Under the pieces are notes generated by a model. The model ran no database searches. It was not told the DNA's origin and saw nothing but the letters and a program-made list of their open reading frames with translations. The position numbers and the translations under genes were made by a program. 64,000 nt of DNA from Nostoc sp. T09 (GTDB lineage Bacteria; Cyanobacteriota; Cyanobacteriia; Cyanobacteriales; Nostocaceae): NCBI RefSeq assembly GCF_002154695.1, contig NZ_MTAV01000221.1, forward strand, positions 1-64,000. Reading direction: 5' to 3'. Positions 46,296 to 54,754 of this stretch are shown in pieces. Each line of letters starts with the position of its first letter. Within the stretch, counting starts at the first letter, position 1.

Positions 46296-47171
46296 GAAAT
46301 CTCCTGGAGATAAATACCTAAATCTCTGCCAACTGTGCAATTTCTTCGCTGAGTTATTCCCACTCTCATGCTTTATAGGCTGGGGATCTCAGCCATTGCT
46401 TTTATTCGTAGAATGAACCTTGACTATTTTCGGTTTCACTGTCGGTTCCCTAGACAAAGCCTGAGTTTGCCACTTACAGATGTCGCAATTTCAGATAATT
46501 TTAATGGGCTTACATACTGCACATCCTATGTTGATTCCCAAATTTTGCATCTGTGTCTTCAGCTTCTTTTAGGGATTGAAAAATTTTGTATTCCTATATT
46601 ACATAGTGCAATATGCATCCACTTAGAAAAACTTGATTATTCCCAAAGTAATTTTTGATGATTAGTACTTGGATTCACGCTTGTTTTTATCAATCTAGCC
46701 CAACTTAACAGGCGATCGCTGATTGTATGGCTCAATTTTTATAACAAAACTCTTACAATTTAGATACACTTATACATATTAAGAAACACAATCTCATCCC
46801 AACACTGTGTTTCTATCTAGCGGAAACAGGATAGTTCGACGTAATTTCAAGGCTTGTAGTTAGCGGCTCAACCGCTTACCGCAGCACTAAAGTACTTAAC
46901 TCAGAACTCGTCATAGTTTCTGTGGCAGGCTGCTAGTTCTCAGTTGAACCAGCCAACAAGCAAATAGCTAGTCCGTAAAGGTAGTGAGGCGAATAAAAAC
47001 AATGTCAAAAATATTACTACAATCCTCCTGTTCAGATAACTCAAGCAGATGGCACTTTTAATGACTATTTACCGTCTATTTTGAGAAAGCCAGTAGTAAA
47101 GTTTAGTTACGAATACTAAACTTTTAGTTATTTAGATAACCAAGCATACTATCTGATAGAGGAGCCTAACT
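46296..47171. other. Divergent region between pntA1 and DUF2808 gene
   Basis: 876 bp. It should hold the pnt promoter and the leader of the DUF2808 gene. Two small hairpins are seen: AGCGG-CTCAA-CCGCT (46862-46876) and GGCTG-cta-GTTC-TCAGTT-GAAC-CAGCC (46928-46954), about 220-310 nt before the DUF2808 start. An open frame at 46368-46658 has no gene-like features and I do not call it. Confidence 0.45.
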
Positions 47172-47726
47172 ATGCGACATTTACTTTTGAGAAGTTCAGA
47201 ACGGCGGAAGCCGCCGCTGCGACTTCTGTCTACTTTAGCCGTGACTAGCTGTTTGCTGACGGGTTTTCAAGCTGTAAGCTGGGCACAGAGTTTACCAGGA
47301 TTGACTTTATTTAGCGGTGTCAAAAGCGAGAATCAACTGCCATTCCGTTTAGATTTTGGCGGACAATCTGATGGCTGGGACCGATATATACTAAGAATTC
47401 CAGCCCAAAAAATGAAATTAGCAGTAGCGCAATTTGCTATTACATACCCTGATTATTACAAAGGGAAATTTGATCCCAAACAGATTGAGGTGAAGGTTAA
47501 AGACAAAGCAGTTCCCCTTTCTGAGGTGAAGTGGGATAAGGAAGGTCACGTGATTCAAATTTACCCGCAAGAGCCAGTACCAGCAGGTAGTAGGGTAGAA
47601 GTTGTGTTGTCTAACGTGAAAAACCCAACATTTGGTGGAACTTTCTATTTCAACTGCCAAATCCTCTCTCCTGGTGATGTACCACTATTGCGTTATTTGG
47701 GATCGTGGATTTTGATGATCAGTTAA
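47172..47726 (+). CDS. DUF2808 exported protein
   Basis: 184 residues. Positively charged start (RSSERRKPPLR), hydrophobic stretch and AWAQS-like cleavage region (about 22-40, WAQSLPG) make a signal peptide. The mature part is the cyanobacterial DUF2808 domain: FRLDFGGQSDGWDRYILRIP, AITYPDYYKGKFD, VEVVLSNVKNP, GGTFYFNCQI. It is predicted periplasmic or cell-surface; function unknown. The gene is single. A GAGGAG-like ribosome binding site (TAGAGGAG) precedes the start. Confidence 0.85.
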   Translation: MRHLLLRSSERRKPPLRLLSTLAVTSCLLTGFQAVSWAQSLPGLTLFSGVKSENQLPFRLDFGGQSDGWDRYILRIPAQKMKLAVAQFAITYPDYYKGKFDPKQIEVKVKDKAVPLSEVKWDKEGHVIQIYPQEPVPAGSRVEVVLSNVKNPTFGGTFYFNCQILSPGDVPLLRYLGSWILMIS

Positions 47727-47801
47727 TTCAAGGTCCATTTGTGATTGGGCTGAGGAAAATTAAGGGATAAAGAAGGCAAAGTGAGACAGATCTGCGAGAG
47801 G

Positions 47802-47873
47802 AACGCCACTGCGCCCTTACGGGTTTCCCGGCTTGTACTCCTGCGGAGAACCCGAAGGGTAGCAGGTGGCGTT
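47802..47873. repeat. GC-rich element with 8-bp inverted ends
   Basis: AACGCCAC (47802-47809) and GTGGCGTT (47866-47873) are inverted. The interior (GCGCCCTTACGGGTTTCCCG and CGGAGAACCCGAAGGGTAGC) is GC-rich and itself self-complementary. The style matches the element at 58335-58560 and dispersed repeats of Nostoc-type genomes. Confidence 0.5.
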
Positions 47874-47970
47874 TTCCCTCCGCAGGCGACTCCAAATCCG
47901 AAGGGGAGACAGGAGAATAATTAGGGGCAGTGACCCTTAACTCTTGACTGTTTACCGGAATCTCTAAGTT

Positions 47971-47992
47971 TTGCCTGTAATAGTGATACAAT
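47971..47992 (+). promoter_or_regulatory. Possible rpmH promoter (extended -10)
   Basis: TGATACAAT (47984-47992) fits an extended -10 box, 46 nt before the rpmH start. The nearest TTGCCT at 47971 is too close for a standard -35, so the assignment rests on the -10 alone. Confidence 0.3.
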
Positions 47993-48037
47993 AAGAGATT
48001 GTGACTTTTTATAAAAATCACCTAAGAGGAGCACAGT

Positions 48038-48172
48038 ATGCAAAGAACCCTGGGCGGTACCAACCGTAAGAGAAAAAGAACCTCTGGCTTTCGCGCTAGA
48101 ATGCGTACTCCAGATGGAAGAAACGTAATTAGCGCTAGGAGAAAAAAGGGTCGTCATCGTTTGAGCGTTTAG
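48038..48172 (+). CDS. rpmH: 50S ribosomal protein L34
   Basis: 44 residues: [31 protein letters not shown], and [10 protein letters not shown]. This is the standard L34 sequence with its Arg/Lys-rich body; it binds 23S rRNA in the large subunit. A good AGGAG lies seven bases before the start. As in most bacteria it is directly followed by rnpA and then yidC, so it probably leads that operon. Confidence 0.97.
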   Translation: MQRTLGGTNRKRKRTSGFRARMRTPDGRNVISARRKKGRHRLSV

Positions 48173-48196
48173 GGCATAGTAGGCGAAAGAGCATCT

Positions 48197-48619
48197 GTGG
48201 CTTTGCCCAAGGCGAATCGGCTGAAATCCCGAAAAGATTTCCAGGCAGTTTTCCGAGAAGGAATTCGGCGTCATGGTTCCTATTTAACATTAAGGGCCCT
48301 GAAACCGTCGGTTGCTAAACAGCCTTCTTTGGATACTGCCCCTGAGAATACACAGTTAACTGATACTGCACATCTGGATAGCACAAAGTTTGGCATTTCC
48401 ATTAGCACCAAAGTCAGCAAGCGTGCAGTAGTCCGCAACCGGATCAAAAGGCAAATAACGGTAGCTTTGTATCAGTTGTTGCCCAGATTGTCACCTGGAT
48501 GGCGGTTAGTGATAGTTGTGAAACCAACAGCAGCAGAACTAGAGTGCGTAAGCCAACAATTTCTGCAAGAATTAGAGCAGTTGTTAGCACAAGCCGAGGT
48601 ACTAAATGGGCATTCGTGA
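48197..48619 (+). CDS. rnpA: Ribonuclease P protein component
   Basis: 140 residues from a GTG start, giving the family start ALPKANRLKSRKDFQAVF. The RNA-binding motif is present as KVSKRAVVRNRIKRQI, and PGWRLVIVVKP near the end. It assists the RNase P RNA in maturing tRNA 5' ends. An extra loop of about 25 residues (PSLDTAPENTQLTDTAHLD) in the middle is longer than in most bacteria. The 3' end overlaps the PH-domain gene by 14 nt. Confidence 0.95.
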   Translation: MALPKANRLKSRKDFQAVFREGIRRHGSYLTLRALKPSVAKQPSLDTAPENTQLTDTAHLDSTKFGISISTKVSKRAVVRNRIKRQITVALYQLLPRLSPGWRLVIVVKPTAAELECVSQQFLQELEQLLAQAEVLNGHS

Positions 48620-48995
48620 AGAAATTTATTATGAAGGCGGCCCTCATATTGGGGATTTGATTGTGAACCTGCTGATTGGACTAACTGTCGTCGGGATACC
48701 ATTGACAGTTGGGGCTATTGTCAGGGCTTTGTGGCTACGCTTCCGCATCACCGATCGCCGGATTTCTGTGATGGGAGGTTGGATGGGACGCGATCGCACT
48801 GACGTAATTTACTCAGAAATTGTCAAAATCGTCAAAGTTCCCCGTGGTATTGGCATATGGGGAGATATGGTGCTAACTCTCAGAAATGGTAGTCGTCTGG
48901 AAATGCGGGCTGTTCCCAAGTTTCGGGAAGTTTATGACTATATCAGCGAAAGAGTTGCTGCAAAAAATTCTGAATATAGCGCGGCTGCTAAGTAA
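48606..48995 (+). CDS. Bacterial PH-domain membrane protein
   Basis: 129 residues. A membrane helix pair (about 13-40, LIVNLLIGLTVVGIPLTVGA) is followed by a PH-like beta domain (FRITDRRISVMGGWMGRDRT and IVKIVKVPRGIGIWGDMVL). This belongs to the bPH2/YdbS-like families. It is conserved between rnpA and yidC in many cyanobacteria, suggesting a link with membrane protein insertion; its function is not known. Start overlaps rnpA by 14 nt. Confidence 0.85.
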   Translation: MGIREEIYYEGGPHIGDLIVNLLIGLTVVGIPLTVGAIVRALWLRFRITDRRISVMGGWMGRDRTDVIYSEIVKIVKVPRGIGIWGDMVLTLRNGSRLEMRAVPKFREVYDYISERVAAKNSEYSAAAK

Positions 48996-49304
48996 TTAGA
49001 CAGTTGAGAGTTTTCAGTGCTGAGAAGAAGCGATCGCACTGCTTTCCCATGTAGTAGGTGGCGTTGCTGAGTAATGTGGAACAGAGGCACAAACAGTTAA
49101 TAATCAACCATTAAGATTGTGATGACTCAGTTAAATAAATTTAGTTTTCATCATTCTTGCCTACTTCCTCACTCATTACTCATCACTCAGCACTCAGCAA
49201 TTTGAATGTGCGGCTATCCGTAGTGAATGATAGTCGCAGACAAATCATGATTTAGATAAATTAGATTCAGTTAGTTTACAGTACCTCAGGTTGAATTCAG
49301 AATA
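48996..49304. other. Gap before yidC
   Basis: 309 bp with one HIP1 site, a copy of the CACTCATTACTCATCACTCA heptameric-type tract (about 49171-49200) and AT-rich DNA. No gene is seen. It may contain a secondary promoter for yidC. Confidence 0.4.
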
Positions 49305-50450
49305 ATGGATTTTGGTATCGGGTTTCTCTCGAACAACGTGATGCTGCCAATCATAGACTTTTTCTATGGCATTTTGCCTAGCTATGGATTGGCGATCGTT
49401 GCCTTGACATTGATAGTCCGCTTCGCGCTCTATCCCCTGAGTGCTGGTTCCATTCGGAGTATGCGGCGGATGCGGATTGTGCAGCCTCTGATGCAAAAGC
49501 GGATGGCAGAAATTAAGGAGCGTTATAAAGACGATCCGCAAAAGCAGCAAGAGGAAATGGTTAACGTCCAAAAAGAATTTGGCAACCCTCTGGCTGGCTG
49601 TTTACCACTACTGTTGCAAATGCCAGTGTTGTTGGCTCTGTTTGCCACTTTGCGGGGTTCACCCTTTGCTGGCGTTAACTACAGCGTTAATCTGCAAGTC
49701 TTTCCTTCCGAACAAATCGAACGAATTCAACCCCAAGCCTTTGCTACTCCTCCCCAAAACATCTACATTGCTGATGGGGAACACAGTCGTATTACAGCTA
49801 TTCTCCCTGGAGGCAATAAATTAGCCGTAGGAGAAAGAACCAAGATACAATACCAGACTGTTGACGGCAAACCATTTCAGGTGCTTTTGGCAGAACACCC
49901 AGAAAATAAGTTGATTCCCGAATGGAAAATTACTAAAGGGGAAGACAGAATCAAAATTGACGCTGACGGCAATATAGAAGCCTTACAGCCTGGAGATGTG
50001 ACAATTCAAGGCACTATTCCTGGACTGGCAGCAGATAAAGGATTTCTGTTCATCGATGCCTTAGGTAGAGTAGGCGCAACCGATCCCGACGGTACAATCC
50101 ACTGGGATATTGTCGCTATGGTAATTTTCTTTGGGATCAGTCTCTACGTTAGCCAAATTCTTTCCGGGCAAAATTCCAGCGGAGGCAACCCACAGCAGGA
50201 TACAGTTAATAAAATCACCCCAGTCATCTTTTCAGGGATGTTTTTGTTCTTCCCTCTGCCAGCTGGGGTTTTGATGTATATGGTGATTGGGAATATCTTC
50301 CAAACTCTGCAAACCTTTATTCTCTCGCGCGAACCCTTACCGGAAGAACTGCAAAAAATCGTAGCAACCCAAGAAAAAGAAGCAGCAACGGCAGAACAGA
50401 AGGCATTGCCGTTTGAGCCAAAAAGTTCTAAGAAAAAGGCTACAAACTGA
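49305..50450 (+). CDS. yidC: Membrane protein insertase YidC/Alb3/Oxa1
   Basis: 381 residues. Family signatures: [19 protein letters not shown] with the conserved Arg in the first helix region, [35 protein letters not shown], and a C-terminal pair of helices. Between the second and third membrane helices is a beta-rich insert of about 130 residues (about 140-265) facing the periplasm or lumen, as in other cyanobacterial YidC. It inserts membrane proteins, including thylakoid proteins, alone or with SecYEG. It is followed after 2 nt by the Jag gene. Confidence 0.95.
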   Translation: MDFGIGFLSNNVMLPIIDFFYGILPSYGLAIVALTLIVRFALYPLSAGSIRSMRRMRIVQPLMQKRMAEIKERYKDDPQKQQEEMVNVQKEFGNPLAGCLPLLLQMPVLLALFATLRGSPFAGVNYSVNLQVFPSEQIERIQPQAFATPPQNIYIADGEHSRITAILPGGNKLAVGERTKIQYQTVDGKPFQVLLAEHPENKLIPEWKITKGEDRIKIDADGNIEALQPGDVTIQGTIPGLAADKGFLFIDALGRVGATDPDGTIHWDIVAMVIFFGISLYVSQILSGQNSSGGNPQQDTVNKITPVIFSGMFLFFPLPAGVLMYMVIGNIFQTLQTFILSREPLPEELQKIVATQEKEAATAEQKALPFEPKSSKKKATN

Positions 50451-50452
50451 TC

Positions 50453-50968
50453 ATGAGTAACAGTCCCATGCAGCGAGGGCAGCAGTGGTTAAAAACGCTG
50501 CTGCTACTTAATGGGGTATCTGCTGAGGTTGAGGGTAATTTAGAACCTGCTCAACCTCAGAGCGGCGACTCCGAAGAACCAGATAACTACTGGTTGACGA
50601 TTGACGAAACAAACCTCAACCCTGAACAAATCAGAGTTTTGATTGGGGCTGATGGTTCAGTCCTAGATGCAATTCAGTATCTAGCTAATTCAGTACTGAA
50701 CTTAAACCAACCACAAGAAGAGCAAGCCTCTTATACCATTGAGTTGAATGGCTACCGCGTCAAAAGAGAAGCGGAAATTCGAGCATTGGCAGAGGCCGCA
50801 TCCCAAGAAGTGCGAGCTACGGGTAGAGAGGTAGAAATCAAATCGCTTAGTTCGGCCGAACGGCGGCAAATTCACACATTTTTAAAGGAATTTAGCGATT
50901 TAGAAACCTTTAGTCGCGGTAAAGAGCCACATCGTCATCTTGTAGTTCGTCCCGCGATCGCACAGTAG
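50453..50968 (+). CDS. Jag-like KH-R3H RNA-binding protein
   Basis: 171 residues. A KH-like domain (about 50-105; IGADGSVLDAIQYLANSVLN) is followed by an R3H domain (about 108-168; REAEIRALAEAA, LSSAERRQIHTFLKEF, RHLVVRP). This is the Jag/KhpB/SpoIIIJ-associated family, which binds RNA and is usually next to yidC, as here. It lacks the N-terminal Jag_N domain. In firmicutes and streptococci homologues act in cell-wall and division control; the cyanobacterial role is not established. Confidence 0.9.
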   Translation: MSNSPMQRGQQWLKTLLLLNGVSAEVEGNLEPAQPQSGDSEEPDNYWLTIDETNLNPEQIRVLIGADGSVLDAIQYLANSVLNLNQPQEEQASYTIELNGYRVKREAEIRALAEAASQEVRATGREVEIKSLSSAERRQIHTFLKEFSDLETFSRGKEPHRHLVVRPAIAQ

Positions 50969-51169
50969 AAGAAGTTGGAGAGCAGGGAAAGCAGAGCAGC
51001 AAGGACAGGAAGAAATAATTAATAATTACTTGCTTCTTGAGTTTTGACTCTTAACTCATTGCTCAGCACTTTTTCTTGAGCGCTAAAAGCTAAAATAAAG
51101 ATCTAAATATCAGCAAATTTGCTGGTAATTAAACTAAGTTAAGTTTCGTGAGGATGTCTCACAAATCCT

Positions 51170-51676
51170 ATGGACGCAATTTTTATTCCGCAGCTCACCA
51201 AAGCCCCGGAGCGGACAGAGGAAATTCAAGTTCAGGATTTTCTGCCTGGTTTGGAAACTTTGACCCCTGTTCGTGGTGTTATTCGCGTGCAGCATCTAGG
51301 TAATTACTTAGAAGTATCTGGTCAGGCAGAAGCAATTATTACTTGTACTTGTAACCGCTGCTTACAGCAATACAATCAGCGTTTAGTAGTTGATACCAAG
51401 GAAATTATTTGGTTAGACGCAACAGCTAACCAACCGCAAGACTTGCCTCTGGAAAGAGAAGTAACGGTAGAAGATTTGGTAGAAAGTCTGCCACCTGATG
51501 GTTATTTTCATCCCAGCGAATGGCTGTATGAGCAGATGTGTTTAGAATTGCCTCAGCGCCAGCTATGCGATCTCAATTGCCCAGGTATTTTGAGTACTGC
51601 TGCTGATAGTTCCGAAAAGCCAGTTGATAACCGTTGGGCTTCTTTGGAAGCGCTGAAAAAGCAGCTTCCAGGATAG
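51170..51676 (+). CDS. YceD/DUF177 family protein
   Basis: 168 residues. The core CTCNRCLQQYNQRL (Cys pair about 62-65) and the later LCDLNCPG make the four-Cys pattern of the DUF177 family. In bacteria and chloroplasts this family is needed for 23S rRNA processing or large-subunit assembly. It closes the rpmH-rnpA-PH-yidC-jag block; no rpmF lies next to it, unlike in E. coli. Confidence 0.88.
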   Translation: MDAIFIPQLTKAPERTEEIQVQDFLPGLETLTPVRGVIRVQHLGNYLEVSGQAEAIITCTCNRCLQQYNQRLVVDTKEIIWLDATANQPQDLPLEREVTVEDLVESLPPDGYFHPSEWLYEQMCLELPQRQLCDLNCPGILSTAADSSEKPVDNRWASLEALKKQLPG

Positions 51677-51692
51677 TCGATTAGATTTATAC

Positions 51693-51733
51693 TCAGCACA
51701 CTTTAGTGCTGAATTTGAGCGCTCAAGCGCTCA
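51693..51733 (+). terminator. Tandem hairpins downstream of DUF177 gene
   Basis: The first stem is seven bp and the second eight bp with a two-base loop, followed after 10 nt by ATTTTTAAT. They probably end the yidC-region transcript. Confidence 0.5.
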
Positions 51734-51807
51734 CTACAGATATTTTTAATAGTGCTAGCAGTAGCCAATAATAATCAATATTTTGACGTTCTTGATTAAT
51801 CTTATAT

Positions 51808-51963
51808 CTAGCGACGTAGCACCAGAAAAGCAATTAAGCCAATAAGAAAACAAAGCGCAAATTTTGTCCAAGGTTTTTGAATTAATTGGATAAATCTTGG
51901 TATGGCTCCGGGTGAGGAAGTTTTGATCTGGTTGGAGATGGGTATAACTACGGACCAGAGGAT
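51808..51963 (-). pseudogene. Startless small membrane protein frame
   Basis: 51 codons plus stop on the minus strand with no ATG, GTG or TTG in frame. The peptide contains GAIPRFIQLIQKPWTKFALC and then a hydrophobic helix and LVLRR end, which looks protein-like. It may be the 3' end of a decayed gene. Low confidence because it is short. Confidence 0.25.
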
Positions 51964-52066
51964 TTATCAAATTCCTGATTGTTTCCGTTTTTAGTTTTTT
52001 AGTTGTGACAGACAGTACAACCCTTAACAATGAGAGAAGAACGAATAAACCAATTAACAGCTACTT

Positions 52067-53578
52067 ATGACCTTCCGTGATGAGTTTAAACTGCTGCTAC
52101 GTGCCCGTTATCCTTTAATTTATATTCCCACATACGAAGAGGAACGGGTAGAAGCAGCGATCCGGGAAGAAGCCACCAACCAGGGTAATCGCCCAGTGTA
52201 TACTTGGGATTTTGTTGATGGCTACCAGGGGAATCCTAATGATGCGGGGTTTGGGCGGCGTAATCCTCTGCAAGCTTTGGAATTTATCGAAAAATTGCCA
52301 GCTTCTGCACCAGCGGTATTGATTCTGCGAGACTATCATCGATTTTTAGAAGATGTGGCGATCGCACGTAAAGTCCGTAACTTGACTCGACTTCTGAAGT
52401 CGCAACCGAAAAATATTGTGATTTTGTCACCTCGGATTGCAATTCCTGACGATTTAACCGAAGTGCTGACAGTCGTTGAATTCCCCTTACCAGCCGCCGC
52501 CGAGATTAAAATCGAGGTGGAACGTTTACTGCAAGTGACTAGTAATTCGCTGTCTGGGAAAGTCATAGATGATTTAGTACGCTCTTGTCAAGGGCTATCA
52601 ATGGAACGGATTCGCCGGGTTTTGGCAAAAGCGATCGCCACTCACGGCGAATTGCAACCAGAAGATGTGGATCTAGTTTTGGAAGAAAAGCGTCAAACTA
52701 TCCGCCAAACCCAAATCTTAGACTTCTACCCCGCCACTGAGCAAATTTCTGATATTGGGGGACTGGATAACCTCAAAGATTGGCTGCTACGCCGGGGTGG
52801 CTCATTTACAGAACGAGCGCGACAGTACGGATTACCACACCCGCGGGGTTTAATGTTGGTGGGTATTCAGGGTACGGGGAAATCTTTAACAGCAAAAGCG
52901 ATCGCCCATCATTGGCATTTACCCTTACTGCGCCTAGACGTGGGAAGGTTATTTGGTGGTTTGGTAGGTGAATCGGAATCGCGGACTCGCCAAATGATTC
53001 AAGTAGCTGAAGCTTTAGCACCCTGTGTTTTGTGGATTGATGAAATAGATAAAGCTTTTTCTGGGCTTGGTAGTAAAGGGGATGCAGGAACTACGAGCCG
53101 CGTATTTGGTACATTTATTAACTGGTTAGCCGAAAAAACCTCGCCTGTCTTTGTTGTCGCTACCGCTAACGATATCCAAGCTTTACCACCAGAAATGCTC
53201 CGTAAAGGGCGATTTGATGAAATATTCTTTGTCGGTTTACCCACCCAAGAAGAGAGAAAAGCAATTTTTAACGTTCATTTATCCCGACTACGCCCTCATA
53301 ACTTGAAAAGTTATGACATCGATCGGCTAGCATATGAGACACCCGATTTTTCTGGAGCAGAGATTGAGCAAACTTTAATTGAAGCGATGCATATCGGATT
53401 TAGTCAAAATCGCGACTTTACCAACGACGACATTTTAGAAGCTGCTAGTCAGATCATCCCCTTGGCGCGCACTGCTGTAGAGCAGATCCAGCAACTACAA
53501 GAATGGGCTGCGGCTGGAAGAGCACGGTTAGCATCGAAACAAAGCCCGTTAAGCGATACCTTTGGTAAGCTACGCTAA
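52067..53578 (+). CDS. Ycf46-like AAA+ ATPase
   Basis: 503 residues. A degenerate N-terminal region (about 1-220; LRARYPLIYIPTYEEERVE) precedes a full AAA+ module: Walker A GIQGTGKS (about 267-274), Walker B VLWIDEIDKAF, sensor 1 VVATAND, arginine finger RKGRFDE. This matches the Ycf46 family encoded by red-algal chloroplasts and all cyanobacteria, linked in Synechocystis to CO2 uptake and low-CO2 growth. It is soluble. It is not close enough to the neighbouring genes to be in an operon. Confidence 0.92.
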   Translation: MTFRDEFKLLLRARYPLIYIPTYEEERVEAAIREEATNQGNRPVYTWDFVDGYQGNPNDAGFGRRNPLQALEFIEKLPASAPAVLILRDYHRFLEDVAIARKVRNLTRLLKSQPKNIVILSPRIAIPDDLTEVLTVVEFPLPAAAEIKIEVERLLQVTSNSLSGKVIDDLVRSCQGLSMERIRRVLAKAIATHGELQPEDVDLVLEEKRQTIRQTQILDFYPATEQISDIGGLDNLKDWLLRRGGSFTERARQYGLPHPRGLMLVGIQGTGKSLTAKAIAHHWHLPLLRLDVGRLFGGLVGESESRTRQMIQVAEALAPCVLWIDEIDKAFSGLGSKGDAGTTSRVFGTFINWLAEKTSPVFVVATANDIQALPPEMLRKGRFDEIFFVGLPTQEERKAIFNVHLSRLRPHNLKSYDIDRLAYETPDFSGAEIEQTLIEAMHIGFSQNRDFTNDDILEAASQIIPLARTAVEQIQQLQEWAAAGRARLASKQSPLSDTFGKLR

Positions 53579-53641
53579 CGCATTCAACGGCAGCTGCAAT
53601 CATAGGTAGTCAAAATTCTAGAGTCAATCATCTAATGTTCA

Positions 53642-53707
53642 GAGTCATTAATAATTGACTATTGACCCTTGACCATTGACCATTGACTCTTGACAATTGA
53701 GCATTGG
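53642..53707. repeat. Heptameric tandem repeat, TTGACCA type
   Basis: Tandem heptamers of the TTGACTA, TTGACCC, TTGACCA and TTGACTC type lie immediately upstream of the SH3-domain gene; same family, other strand, as those at 4526 and 10377. Confidence 0.7.
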
Positions 53708-53724
53708 TGATGAGGTTATAAATT

Positions 53725-54273
53725 ATGTTTTCTAACGTACTAAAATTTATACTTGGGTTTTTCTTGGCGATCGCTATTTTAATCGGTACTGGTGTTGCTA
53801 CAGCGCTTTATTTCATGAATCGAACTGCCATACCCCCGACTAAACCAGTTTTTTCCAACGATCACCCCACCCAGAGAACCCAAACTGTCAAAGCAACTGA
53901 AAAAGTAGCGACGAAGACTAGCTCCTCGCCCGAAACATCTCCCAGCCCAACTGCTTCACCTACACCTACTCCTACTGAATCTCCCAAGACTCAGGAATCA
54001 CCAAAACCATTACCACCAGGAGCTTACCAAGGAAAAGTAACTTGGTCTCAAGGCTTGAGTTTGCGAACCGAACCCAAACAAGATGCTCAACGTGTTGGTG
54101 GAGTTGGTTTTAATCAAAAAGTTGTAATTTTAGAAGAAAGTGACGATAAATTGTGGCAGAAAATTCGTCAGGAAGATACCAATCAAGAAGGCTGGGTGAA
54201 AGCCGGGAATACTCAACGAATTGAGGAAAACGAGGCAGTACAACAGCCAGAAAAACCAACACAAGACCAATAG
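53725..54273 (+). CDS. Membrane-anchored SH3-domain protein
   Basis: 182 residues. An N-terminal membrane helix (about 5-27) acts as signal anchor. A Pro/Thr/Ser-rich linker (SPSPTASPTPTPTESP) follows, then a bacterial SH3 domain (about 105-165; GLSLRTEPKQDAQRVGGVGF, WVKAGNTQ). Such domains bind peptidoglycan peptides, so it is a likely periplasmic wall-binding protein. The acidic tail is disordered. A good terminator follows at 54424. Confidence 0.85.
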   Translation: MFSNVLKFILGFFLAIAILIGTGVATALYFMNRTAIPPTKPVFSNDHPTQRTQTVKATEKVATKTSSSPETSPSPTASPTPTPTESPKTQESPKPLPPGAYQGKVTWSQGLSLRTEPKQDAQRVGGVGFNQKVVILEESDDKLWQKIRQEDTNQEGWVKAGNTQRIEENEAVQQPEKPTQDQ

Positions 54274-54423
54274 ACAGCTAAAGCACTGTAACTTGATTAA
54301 AGCAGAATTCAGGAGTTAGAATTCAGAATTCAGAAGTAAAACAATCTTTATGCTTGGGTTTGAGGCTTAGGCTCTGTACTTCACTAACTTGAAATTTGCT
54401 GTAAATATTTGTTTGATTCAATT

Positions 54424-54460
54424 AACCTGGGGTAGCCTTGCTCGCCAGGTTGCTTTTTTT
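54424..54460 (+). terminator. Rho-independent terminator
   Basis: AACCTGG (54424-54430) and CCAGGTT (54445-54451) form the stem; GC and seven T follow. It is the terminator of the SH3-protein gene, about 150 nt past its stop. Confidence 0.8.
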
Positions 54461-54663
54461 ATCAGTATTAATTCTTTTAAGTTCTGGATATCCTATAGTA
54501 TACTGGTACCAAAAATTTCTCATAAACTTACTAGCAAGTAACTCTACTGTTGTGATGTTCATCAACTCAAGTACTTAGATGATGCGATCGCACAACAAAA
54601 TATGAAAATTTTTATTTCTACTACCTACTGCCTTGAAAGTGCTGAGTCAAGAGTTAATAAGCA

Positions 54664-54711
54664 GGAGGCAAAGGTCATTAGGTATTCTTTGTTGCCTCCC
54701 TTGCCTTTTTT
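54664..54711 (+). terminator. Hairpin with T-run before PG-binding gene
   Basis: GGAGGCAA (54664-54671) and TTGCCTCC (54692-54699) form a perfect stem, followed by CTTGCCTTTTTT. It lies 44 nt upstream of the PG-binding gene start, so it may block read-through or act as an attenuator. Confidence 0.55.
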
Positions 54712-54754
54712 ATCCACCTATTTCCTAGCCCCTAGCATCTAACCCTCTATATTT

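Larger units (their letters stand above)
47727..48037. other. rpmH leader region with GC-rich element
   Basis: No gene is visible. The region contains a GC-rich dispersed element (47785-47925) with an 8-bp inverted repeat, then a probable rpmH promoter (TACAAT at 47987-47992) and the rpmH ribosome binding site (AGAGGAG at 48025-48031). Confidence 0.5.
51677..52066. other. Gap with tandem hairpins and a startless frame
   Basis: 390 bp. Two neighbouring hairpins (TCAGCAC...GTGCTGA at 51693-51712 and TGAGCGCT-CA-AGCGCTCA at 51716-51733) follow the DUF177 gene. On the minus strand 51808-51963 is open without a start codon and looks like the end of a small membrane protein. Confidence 0.45.
54274..54754. 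other. Gap with two terminator-like hairpins
   Basis: 481 bp between the SH3 and PG-binding genes. It holds the terminator at 54424-54460 and a second hairpin with T-run at 54664-54711 close to the next gene. No gene is seen. Confidence 0.5.

Noticed and set aside
46368-46658. 96-codon plus-strand frame between pntA1 and the DUF2808 gene
   Set aside because: No ribosome binding site, no domain, and irregular composition; judged a chance frame.
51755-52030. 91-codon minus-strand frame
   Set aside because: Its composition is irregular and another frame of the same strand (51808-51963) looks more protein-like.
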